A stretch of DNA of 64,000 bases from an uncultured Lysobacterales bacterium. GTDB taxonomy: Bacteria > Pseudomonadota > Gammaproteobacteria > Xanthomonadales > SZUA-36. Positions 53,798 through 61,870 of the stretch are shown piece by piece. The stretch covers positions 1 to 64,000 of the forward strand of contig CALDVW010000007.1 in assembly GCA_937924405.1 (NCBI GenBank), given 5' to 3'. A program made the translations under genes and the position numbers. The first letter of the stretch is position 1. Every line of letters begins with the position of its first letter. The notes beneath the pieces were generated by a model, which saw only the letters and a program-made list of their open reading frames with translations, ran no database searches and had not been told where the DNA came from.

Positions 53798-55038
53798 TGA
53801 ATGAGTGGCTGATACAGCAAGGCATCGCAAACCCGCAAATGGGCCTGGTGCTGGGCCTGCTGCTTGGCTTGTTCGCAGCCGTGGTCATTGCCTGGGTGTT
53901 GTCACGCAAAAACGCAGTCCTCACAACCCGGATTGCTGACCGTGAGCAGCACTATCGGGAACAGATTCAGAAACTGGAAGAGGCGGAAAAGCGCCTGGCC
54001 GAAAACTTTGAGCGACTGGCTGGAAAAATATTTGAGGATCGTTCGGAAAAACTGAGTGATCTGAACACCAAACAACTTGATACCCTGCTCAAACCACTCA
54101 GCGAGAAGCTCTCAGAATTTCGTAACACCGTAGAAAGTGCCCATAAGCAGGAAACGGCCCAGCACGAAGTGATGAAAGAGAAAATCGATGACCTGGAAAA
54201 GTTGAACGAGCGGCTGCACACAGATGCCACGAATCTTTCACGCGCCCTGACTGCCGATGTTAAAACACAGGGCAATTGGGGAGAGCAGCAACTCGAACGC
54301 CTGCTGGAATTATCCGGCCTGCAAAAAGGGCGGGAGTACTCGACTCAGTACTCGGTTACCACGGAAGGCGGTCAACGTATTCAGCCTGACCTGGTGTTGC
54401 ACCTGCCCGAGGGTAAGTCGATCGTGCTCGATTCCAAGGTATCCCTGCGGGCCTGGACCCGCTACCAGTCCTGCGAAAATAGCGAGGAAAGATTGGCCGT
54501 GCTGAAGGACCACATACAGTCCATTCGTCAGCACGTGAAGAGCCTGGGTGAAAAACGTTATGCCGAAATTCCGGAACTCAATTCACTGGATTTCGTATTG
54601 ATGTTCGTGCCCATAGAATCGGCGCTGATCGCAGCCCTGCAGGCGGAACCGGAACTGGCCGAATTTGCGCTGCGCAACAAGGTGGCGTTGCTTTCACCCA
54701 CCAATTTCCTCGCGACCATGCGCACGGTGGGTTCAGTCTGGGCGGTGCACAAGCAGAACAGGAACGCCCAGGAAATAGCAAATCGTGCCGGCTTGCTTTA
54801 TGACAAATTTTACGGGTTTGTCGAAAACCTCAAGGGTGTCGGTGAGCGCTTGCGACAGGCCCAGAAAAGCTATGATGATGCATTCAGCCAGTTGTCCACC
54901 GGATCGGGTAACCTGCTCAGGCAAACTGACATGTTGAGGGAACTGGGCGCCCGCAACACAAAGCAGTTGGATCAGAAGCTGCTGGAAAAGTCAGCGGAAG
55001 AAAACGGCGACGACGATTCGCCGGCCGATCCGGCCTAG
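53797..55038 (+). CDS. rmuC: RmuC family protein
   Basis: The 413-residue protein has an N-terminal membrane helix (MGLVLGLLLGLFAAVVIAWVL), a coiled coil (about residues 45-150) and the RmuC nuclease-like domain: QGNWGEQQLERLLELSGLQKG, IQPDLVLHLPEGKSIVLDSKV, and FVLMFVPIESALIAAL. RmuC limits inversions at short repeats and has been linked to DNA processing. It overlaps mazG by one base. Confidence 0.92.
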   Translation: MNEWLIQQGIANPQMGLVLGLLLGLFAAVVIAWVLSRKNAVLTTRIADREQHYREQIQKLEEAEKRLAENFERLAGKIFEDRSEKLSDLNTKQLDTLLKPLSEKLSEFRNTVESAHKQETAQHEVMKEKIDDLEKLNERLHTDATNLSRALTADVKTQGNWGEQQLERLLELSGLQKGREYSTQYSVTTEGGQRIQPDLVLHLPEGKSIVLDSKVSLRAWTRYQSCENSEERLAVLKDHIQSIRQHVKSLGEKRYAEIPELNSLDFVLMFVPIESALIAALQAEPELAEFALRNKVALLSPTNFLATMRTVGSVWAVHKQNRNAQEIANRAGLLYDKFYGFVENLKGVGERLRQAQKSYDDAFSQLSTGSGNLLRQTDMLRELGARNTKQLDQKLLEKSAEENGDDDSPADPA

Positions 55039-55548
55039 CATTGAGTTCCGGCAAGGTTGTATACGCTGTTTCTCCAGAATTTTGGCTTTACTTCGATCAG
55101 TCGCGCCGGTTGAGAGCGACCATGCTCCTTCCAGGACACGCCACGAGTACATCCCTGTAGGCTCGGATGCGTCATCCCTGACGCATACGGTCCTGAAACG
55201 AGCACGCTCACTCTTCCCGGCTTGTGCCACCCGGTTAGGCAAGCCTTTTGATCTGCTTTGTGGCGTGGCGTCCAGGACCTGGCCGGAGGCGGCGGATTCG
55301 GCGATTTCGAAGCGCCGAGTAGACAGGCGGAATAGGGGACGATTGGCCCGGATGGCCAATCGAGGTCATCCAGTATCAGGGATGTACTGTATGGCCGGCC
55401 CCGTTCATTCCGACTGGCCGCGAGGGGAGTCCCGCAGGGACCGCTGAGCCATGAGCCGAAGCTGTCGCCTTCGGCCGGGTCCTTCTGCCCAAGTCAAATG
55501 TTCCTGCTTAAAGGCTTTATTCAGCTTTGCTAACAACGTTGCTGTAAC
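55039..55548. other. 510-base intergenic region with small hairpins, possible dispersed repeat
   Basis: No gene is supported, although open frames cross it on both strands. It contains ATGCGTCA-TCCC-TGACGCAT (55168-55187), a TACATCCCTGTAG near 55147-55159, an AGGGATGTACTG stretch near 55379-55390 and GGCCCGGATGGCC at 55345-55357. The composition, with repeated short palindromes built on ATCC/GGAT, resembles intergenic repeat elements of environmental gammaproteobacteria. Whether it recurs elsewhere in this genome cannot be seen here. Confidence 0.4.
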
Positions 55549-56388
55549 TCATGCCCGGCCCGCCAACTGCCCGGAGGTCACCCGGTCGTGGCCGCTCAGG
55601 TCTTTTCTCGTGACAACGTTCGCGTAAGAACGTTTTTCCAGGATTCGCCGCACATCCTCGCCCTGGTCGTAGCCATGCTCCACGATCAGCACCGCGCCGC
55701 TTTCGAGATAATCCGGTGACGCGCCGGCAATGTGCCTGATCGCGGCCAGCCCGTCAGAGCCGGGCGTCAGCGCCGTCCGAGGCTCAAAGCGGCAGTCGCC
55801 CCGGATCAAATGCGGGTCCTGCGCGGCGACGTAGGGTGGGTTGCTGATGATCAGGTCGAATTTGCCATCGAGTGGAGCAAGCCAGGAACCGGCGTGAAAT
55901 TGAATTCGACCGGGAAGCAGATTTGCCTCGTTTTTCCTGGCCACATCGATTGCCAGCTGGCTGATGTCCGTGGCGTGCATTTCACAGTTCGGGCGTTCAC
56001 TGGCGATGGCCAGGGCGATAGCGCCGCTGCCTGTGCCCAGGTCTGCAACCCGCCATTCAGCCTCCGCGGGAATGATTTCCAACGCAGTTTCGACAAGCAA
56101 TTCCGACTCGGGCCGTGGAATCAGAACGTCGGGCGTAATCTCGAGTTCAAGAGACCAGAATTCGCAGGTGCCGGTCAGGTAGGCGACGGGCTCGCCGTTT
56201 TTGCGGCGTTCAATCTGCTGCAGGTATTCCGCTTCCGGCTTCGCTCCGACCGCGCTGTCCGGGTTGGCGTAGAGCCAGGCTCGCGTCACACCCAGCAGGT
56301 GGGCAAGCAACAATTCGGATTCCAGGCGTCCGAGATCCGGGTTGGCAAGCTGGTGGCGGCCCCTGCTTAGCAATTCCCCGATTTTCAT
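55549..56388 (-). CDS. prmC: Peptide chain release factor N5-glutamine methyltransferase
   Basis: The N-terminal helical domain (LESELLLAHLLGVTRAWLYANP) leads to the methyltransferase fold with IPRPESELLVETAL, VADLGTGSGAIALAIAS and the substrate motif FDLIISNPPYVAAQDPHL. It methylates the Gln of the GGQ motif in RF1 and RF2. The ATG at 56388 gives 279 residues; an upstream extension would overlap the RND gene. It is downstream of the RND pump rather than beside prfA. Confidence 0.94.
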   Translation of the reverse strand: MKIGELLSRGRHQLANPDLGRLESELLLAHLLGVTRAWLYANPDSAVGAKPEAEYLQQIERRKNGEPVAYLTGTCEFWSLELEITPDVLIPRPESELLVETALEIIPAEAEWRVADLGTGSGAIALAIASERPNCEMHATDISQLAIDVARKNEANLLPGRIQFHAGSWLAPLDGKFDLIISNPPYVAAQDPHLIRGDCRFEPRTALTPGSDGLAAIRHIAGASPDYLESGAVLIVEHGYDQGEDVRRILEKRSYANVVTRKDLSGHDRVTSGQLAGRA

Positions 56389-56398
56389 CACCTGGTTT

Positions 56399-59300
56399 TC
56401 ACATTTTCGAGTGCCTGCCGGCTGTATCGGCTTGGCTGTCAACGACTCCGGGGTGGGCGGTCGTCTTGCCGAATTTGCCGGGCAGCAGGTGGGCCCACGC
56501 TTCCCGCCACCAGGTCTGAAAATCATCCTGGATCAGGTACAGCGAAGGGATCAGGAACAGCGTGATCACCGTTGCGAACAGGATGCCGAAAGCCAGCGAC
56601 GCGGCCATCGGAATGACGATCTGGGCCTGCAGGCTGGTCTCCAGCACGATCGGGATCAGGCCGAAGAAGGTCGTCAATGAAGTAAGCAATATGGCGCGGA
56701 ATCGTTTCTTCGCCGCATCGTTCACAGCCTGGATCATGGGTATGCCCAGGCGCCGTTCCCGATTGACGAAATCGACCAGGATCAGGCTGTCATTCACGAC
56801 CACGCCGGCCAGCGCGATGATACCGAAAAAGCTCATCATGCTGACCTGGATGTCGAGGATCCAGTGCCCGACCAGTGCGCCGATCGCCCCAAATGGGATG
56901 ACCGACATGATGATCAGGGGCTGGGCGTAGGAGCGCAGCGGAATGGCCATCAGCGCGTAGATCAGGAAGACGGCGAACAGGGCGCCCTTGACCAGGTCCT
57001 GCTGTACTTCCTGCTGGGCCTGGCTGGCCCCGCTCAGGCGGTGTCTGACCCCGGGATAGAGCGCAAGCACTTCAGGCAGTTCCTTGTCGAGAATATCCTG
57101 GGTGATTTTGCCGGGCTCGTAATTTTCCTTGTCCACTTCGGCGGATACGCGAACGGCCCGTTCACGGTCGAAACGCTGGATCGTGGTCGGGCTTTCCGTC
57201 ATTTCCACCTCGGCGACGGCATGAAACGGGACCCGTCCCCCATCCGGTGTCCTGATCCGCATATTGTCCAGGTAGCCGACCGAGTCGCGTTCATCGCGCG
57301 GAAAGCGGACCATGACTTTGACCTCGTCCTGTCCGCGTTGAATGCGCTGCACTTCCTCGCCATAGAATCCTGCGCGCACCTGCCGCGCCAGGTCGGCCAG
57401 CGTCAGGCCCAGGGCTTCGGCTTCGGGCTTGATATTGAGCTTGATTTCCGGGGTGCCGCGCTGGTAGGAATTGCGGACGTCGAATACACCCTCGTACTGG
57501 CGTATCCGGCTTTCAAGTTCGTCGGCAGCGCGGCCCACCTGGGAAATGTTGGTTCCGATGAGTTGCAAGGATATCGACGGTCCGCCGCCTGGTCCGGTGG
57601 CCCCTTCGAACCCCAGTGTCTTGACGCCGGGGATGTCGCCCACCTCTTCCCGCCACCGGCGCAGCACTTCGGGCCCGTCAATGATATCGTCGATATCCTT
57701 CACCAGTTCGGTGATGATCTGCCCGGAAATGTCGTCGCGCGCGAAAGCCAGGACAGTGGATACCACGGCGCCTGATTCGACGCCCTGTTCTTCACTCACC
57801 TTGCGGTCGACTTCCCACAGGCCGTCCTGGACTTTACGCAGGGCATCATGTGTCTGCCTGGCCGGCGTGCCTTCGTTCATTTGCAACTCGACCTGCAGAA
57901 AGTCCGCGGTGATGTCGGGGAAAAATACGAATCGGAGAATGCCGCCCACCAGCAGTCCGATCGACAGGATCAGCAGGGAAATGAAAATGGATAAGGTCAG
58001 GTATCTCCGCTGCAGCGCCTTGTTCAGCAGGGGAGAGTAGTAATCATCGACGAAATGATGCAGTCCTTCGCTGAAAAAGCGTTGGAAACGAACGAAAACG
58101 TTGTGCGTTTCCTTTTCATAGTGTTTAACCTTCATATGCGCAAGGTGGGCCGGCAGGATCAGCTTGGACTCCACCAGTGAAAACAGCAGGCACAGGATGA
58201 CCACCCAGCCAATAGCGGAGAAAAAGTCTCCGGTCACGCCGCTTACCAGAAGAATGGGAAGAAACGCCGCGATGGTCGTCAGTACGCCGAACGTGGCGGG
58301 TACCGCTACATTGAGCACACCCTCGACCACATGGTCTACCGAGTGGCCCTTGGACCGCAAATTGGTATAGGCGCTTTCTCCGATGACGATGGCGTCATCG
58401 ACGACGATACCCAGCACCAGGATGAATCCGAACAGGCTGAGCATATTGACGGTTACATCGACCATGGGCATCAGGAAAAAGGCGCCCATGAAGGCGATCG
58501 GAAGACCCACCATGACCCAGAATGCCAGTTTCAGTCGCAGGAACAGGGCCAGGATCAGGAACACCAGTGCGGCGCCCATCACCAGGTTCTTGACCATCAT
58601 GTCGAGCCGGCCTTTCAGGTAGTAGCTGACGTCCGCCCAGGCGGCGACAGTAATGTCATCCGGCAGGTTGGCGGCTTTTTCCTCGACATATTTGTGCACT
58701 GTTTCAGAGATATCCAGTTCGCTCTGGTTGCCTACTGAAAGCACCTGGATGGATATTTCGGGTTTGCCGTTGTATTCAGAGAAGCGCTCACCCTCGATGA
58801 ACTCATCCCGGATTTTCGCAACGTCCTTCAGCAGCACACGGGTGCCGTCCTGATTGGTGCGGACCACGATTTCTTCGAAATCCCGTCCGACGTAGGCCTG
58901 GCCCTTGGTGCGAACCAGGATGTCCCCGGAATCGGAACGGATCGCGCCTGCGGACAGGTCAAGGGAACCGCGGCGTACAGCCTGGGCCACCTCCGTCAGG
59001 GTCAGGCCGTAACCCTGCAGCGTGAATTCGCTGACCTCGATGCTGATTTCGTAAGGCCGGGTGGCGAAAAATTCAGCGCGGGTAACGCCGGGCAGGGTGA
59101 CGATCTCGTTTCGTATCTGTTTGGCGAACTCTTTGAGCGTACGCTCATTCACGTCCCCGGATACGCTCACGATTACCGTTTGTTGCTGAAACTGGTTACG
59201 CGATATGCTCGGTTTCTCGGTGTTTGCGGGAAAAGTAGAGATCGCGTCCACCCGGTTTTTGACCTGGTCCATGATGTCGGAGACTTCATAGTCCGCGTCA

Positions 59301-59602
59301 ACCTCCACCTGCACGTTGCCGAAGCCGCGCCTGGCCGTGGAAACGATTTCCTCAATTCCTTCGATGTCCTGGATCGCCTCTTCGATCTTGATGACGACCC
59401 CTTCTTCCACGTCGAGTGGCGTCGCGCCCAGGAAGGGCACGCCAACGGTGATCAAATTGGTCTCGACCCTGGGCTGAATCTCTTTCTTGATCGTGAGCAC
59501 GGTGTAGAACCCACCCACCAGGAGGATGACCATCAACAGGTTAGCGGCAACCGAGTTACGGGCAAACCAGTTGATCAGCGCCGCATAAGGGCCGTAATTC
59601 AC
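56399..59602 (-). CDS. RND efflux permease (AcrB-type)
   Basis: The 1067-residue protein has twelve membrane helices and two large periplasmic loops. The first helix region reads WFARNSVAANLLMVILLVGGFY. The central helix-4 DD pair used in proton relay is present (GIVVDDAIVIGESAY), and the second half has the equivalent GVVVNDSLILVDFVN. It would export hydrophobic compounds, detergents or lipids through TolC. The stop is ten bases from prmC; the start overlaps the adaptor gene in an ATGA arrangement. Confidence 0.93.
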   Translation of the reverse strand: MNYGPYAALINWFARNSVAANLLMVILLVGGFYTVLTIKKEIQPRVETNLITVGVPFLGATPLDVEEGVVIKIEEAIQDIEGIEEIVSTARRGFGNVQVEVDADYEVSDIMDQVKNRVDAISTFPANTEKPSISRNQFQQQTVIVSVSGDVNERTLKEFAKQIRNEIVTLPGVTRAEFFATRPYEISIEVSEFTLQGYGLTLTEVAQAVRRGSLDLSAGAIRSDSGDILVRTKGQAYVGRDFEEIVVRTNQDGTRVLLKDVAKIRDEFIEGERFSEYNGKPEISIQVLSVGNQSELDISETVHKYVEEKAANLPDDITVAAWADVSYYLKGRLDMMVKNLVMGAALVFLILALFLRLKLAFWVMVGLPIAFMGAFFLMPMVDVTVNMLSLFGFILVLGIVVDDAIVIGESAYTNLRSKGHSVDHVVEGVLNVAVPATFGVLTTIAAFLPILLVSGVTGDFFSAIGWVVILCLLFSLVESKLILPAHLAHMKVKHYEKETHNVFVRFQRFFSEGLHHFVDDYYSPLLNKALQRRYLTLSIFISLLILSIGLLVGGILRFVFFPDITADFLQVELQMNEGTPARQTHDALRKVQDGLWEVDRKVSEEQGVESGAVVSTVLAFARDDISGQIITELVKDIDDIIDGPEVLRRWREEVGDIPGVKTLGFEGATGPGGGPSISLQLIGTNISQVGRAADELESRIRQYEGVFDVRNSYQRGTPEIKLNIKPEAEALGLTLADLARQVRAGFYGEEVQRIQRGQDEVKVMVRFPRDERDSVGYLDNMRIRTPDGGRVPFHAVAEVEMTESPTTIQRFDRERAVRVSAEVDKENYEPGKITQDILDKELPEVLALYPGVRHRLSGASQAQQEVQQDLVKGALFAVFLIYALMAIPLRSYAQPLIIMSVIPFGAIGALVGHWILDIQVSMMSFFGIIALAGVVVNDSLILVDFVNRERRLGIPMIQAVNDAAKKRFRAILLTSLTTFFGLIPIVLETSLQAQIVIPMAASLAFGILFATVITLFLIPSLYLIQDDFQTWWREAWAHLLPGKFGKTTAHPGVVDSQADTAGRHSKM

Positions 59603-60831
59603 GGTTCAGCTCCTGCATTGGCGACCGCGTTGTCGGCGTCCGGGTCCTCTGCGGCGCCGGGCGCTTCTTCACCTGTTATGGCCAGCCTGGTTCCGGGAAT
59701 GGGTGCATCCATCGTCGTCGTGATGACCAGTTCACCCCCGCTGATACCCTCGCTGATGTACACGGTTCGGGGTTCGGCCCGCAGCACGGTCACCGGTCTG
59801 ATTTCCAGCTTGCGCTCCGCATTGGCAACCAGCACGGTGTCGTCCGCCTGCAGCAATGCGCGCGGCAGCACGATCACATCTTCTGCGCGCAGTCCCTGGA
59901 TTTCGGCTCGCACAAAAGTACCCATTTTAAGTTCGTCCTGATCGCTCTGACCGAGGACACCATAAGGGTCGATGAATTCGGCGACCGCGTAAGTCACACG
60001 GCTGCTTTCATCCACCACGCCTTCGGTGCGAACGATTTCCGCCTGCCACTGCCGATTCACCCCGGCGCTTTCCGCGACCAGGGTCACGGGTACGCGGTGA
60101 GCCCTGTCCAGCCGCGTGGCGGACGGCAGGTCCAGGTAGGCAATGTCGCTGCCCGAGAGTGGCAGCCTGATTTCGGCGATGTCGATGGCAAAAGTGACGC
60201 CCAGCGGGGTTCCCGGAGAAACGAACTGCCCAACATCCACTTTCTTGCTCCTGACCAGGCCGTCGTAAGGCACCCTGATGCTGGTTCTCTCCAGGTCCCG
60301 TTCGGCTTCCTTCAATTCGGCTTCAGCCGCCTGCACGGAAGCCTTGGCTTCGGCAAGTTGTGGTATTCGAAGGGTCAGGTCGGAGGGTTCCCCCTGACGT
60401 CCCATGTTTTTCCAGTCCTTGAGCGCCTGGTCTGATCGCGCCTGCTGGTCTGACAGTTGCGCCTTGCGGGCAGCCAGAACGGCCTGGGCCCTCAGCAAAG
60501 CAGTCTGATAATCACTCGGATCAATCTGCAACAGGGTCTCTCCCTGCCGGAAAAAGCCGCCGGCGATGAAATTGGAAGAAACCGATACGATTTTGCCGGG
60601 CACTTCCGCCACCAGCGTCGTTTCCGTTCTGGGTCTGACCGAACCCTGCGAGAAGACAGAAAAATTCAGCGTTGCAACTTTCGCCGGTATGGCGTCCACC
60701 CGCAGCGCCTGGTTGGAAGTGTCCTTGATATCCGGGCGCTTGCTCTTGGCTATGCCGGACATGATCATCACCACGACGATCGAAACGGTGACCATGCCGA
60801 GAGGCAATATATACCTGAAAAACTTGCGCAT
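59599..60831 (-). CDS. RND efflux periplasmic adaptor
   Basis: The N-terminal membrane segment (ILPLGMVTVSIVVVMIMSGIA) is followed by a lipoyl half-motif (FSQGSVRPRTETTLVAEVPG), a coiled-coil hairpin (residues about 100-170: LLRAQAVLAARKAQLSDQQA) and the second half RTSIRVPYDGLVRSKKVDVG. A beta-barrel and a membrane-proximal domain close it. The length is 410 residues. It forms the tripartite pump with the RND permease encoded directly downstream. Confidence 0.92.
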   Translation of the reverse strand: MRKFFRYILPLGMVTVSIVVVMIMSGIAKSKRPDIKDTSNQALRVDAIPAKVATLNFSVFSQGSVRPRTETTLVAEVPGKIVSVSSNFIAGGFFRQGETLLQIDPSDYQTALLRAQAVLAARKAQLSDQQARSDQALKDWKNMGRQGEPSDLTLRIPQLAEAKASVQAAEAELKEAERDLERTSIRVPYDGLVRSKKVDVGQFVSPGTPLGVTFAIDIAEIRLPLSGSDIAYLDLPSATRLDRAHRVPVTLVAESAGVNRQWQAEIVRTEGVVDESSRVTYAVAEFIDPYGVLGQSDQDELKMGTFVRAEIQGLRAEDVIVLPRALLQADDTVLVANAERKLEIRPVTVLRAEPRTVYISEGISGGELVITTTMDAPIPGTRLAITGEEAPGAAEDPDADNAVANAGAEP

Positions 60832-60915
60832 TCGAATTTTTCTCCCATTACCCGATGCCGGGGTACTGCGTCATCAAAGTCAAACATTATCCCAGTTACT
60901 TCACCGCCGGTCATA

Positions 60916-60931
60916 GGACAAAAGTTTGTCC
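60916..60931. promoter_or_regulatory. Palindromic operator candidate between the RND pump and map
   Basis: GGACAAA-AG-TTTGTCC has perfect 7-base half-sites around a 2-base centre, in the divergent interval about 85 bases upstream of the RND adaptor gene. TetR-type regulators of RND pumps bind sites like this. A weaker repeat, GACAT-N7-ATGTC (60955-60971), overlaps the map promoter region. No TetR gene is in the window. Confidence 0.5.
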
Positions 60932-61052
60932 AGCTGATTAAACCGGTAATGAATGACATGTACAATATGTCTTTTTGGTGGCAGAGGCCCCAATGTTCAA
61001 ATCATTCCGTGCTCACTGGGTCCAGAGCGCTTCGGCCAGGCAACGTTCGAAA

Positions 61053-61820
61053 ATGGGAATCATTCTAAAATCAAAAGAAGAAATTGAGCAGATGAGGGTT
61101 GCCGGTCAAATGGCGGCTGAGGTTCTGCAAATGATTCGCCCGCACGTGCAGCCGGGTATCAAGACTGCTGAACTCGACGATATCTGTCACAAGTACATCG
61201 TCGAGGAGCAAAAGGCCATTCCCGCACCGCTGGATTACCGGGGATTCCCCCGCTCGATCTGCACATCCGTCAACCACGTCATCTGCCATGGCATACCCGG
61301 TGAGAAACGGTTGAAAGACGGCGATATCGTGAATATTGACATCACGGTGATCAAGGATGGATGGCACGGCGACACCAGCAAGATGTTCATGGTGGGAAAA
61401 CCCATCATAAAGGGCAAGCGGATCAGTGACATTGCCCACCGGTCAATGACAACCGGAATCGGAATGGTCAAACCCGGGGTCAGGCTCGGCGATATCGGGC
61501 ATGCGATCCAGCGTTACGCGGAAGGCCAGGGATGCTCTGTCGTGCGTGAATATTGTGGCCATGGAATCGGCAAGGGGTTCCATGAAGACCCCCAGGTGCT
61601 GCACTACGGCCGGCCCGGAACCGGCGAGGTTCTGGTTCCCGGTATGGTCTTCACGATCGAACCCATGATTAACCTTGGCCGCCGCGAAACCAGGCTTCTC
61701 TCCGACGGCTGGACAGTGGTTACCCGCGACCGCAGCCTGTCTGCACAATGGGAGCACACAATCGCGGTAACCGACGACGGTCATGATGTTCTGACCCGGT
61801 TGCCGGGAGACGATCTCTGA
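61053..61820 (+). CDS. map: Type I methionine aminopeptidase
   Basis: The 255-residue enzyme has the metal ligands in VNIDITVIKDGWHGDTSKMF (two Asp), EYCGHGIGKGFHEDPQV (His), FTIEPMINLG (Glu) and WEHTIAVTDDG (Glu). It removes the initiator methionine from nascent proteins. The ATG at 61053 (MGIILKSKEEIEQMR) aligns with E. coli Map; ATG at 60993 is an alternative with an AGAGG site. In related genomes map is divergent from rpsB; here it lies 34 kb away. Confidence 0.94.
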   Translation: MGIILKSKEEIEQMRVAGQMAAEVLQMIRPHVQPGIKTAELDDICHKYIVEEQKAIPAPLDYRGFPRSICTSVNHVICHGIPGEKRLKDGDIVNIDITVIKDGWHGDTSKMFMVGKPIIKGKRISDIAHRSMTTGIGMVKPGVRLGDIGHAIQRYAEGQGCSVVREYCGHGIGKGFHEDPQVLHYGRPGTGEVLVPGMVFTIEPMINLGRRETRLLSDGWTVVTRDRSLSAQWEHTIAVTDDGHDVLTRLPGDDL

Positions 61821-61870
61821 CCATGCACGGGCGGCTAGCCGCGCTACCGGCATCCAGGGGATGCCTTGAC

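Noticed and set aside
54991-55447. Frames of about 120 codons on both strands in the rmuC-prmC interval
   Set aside because: Neither has a ribosome site, a recognisable domain or a plausible composition, and they overlap each other.
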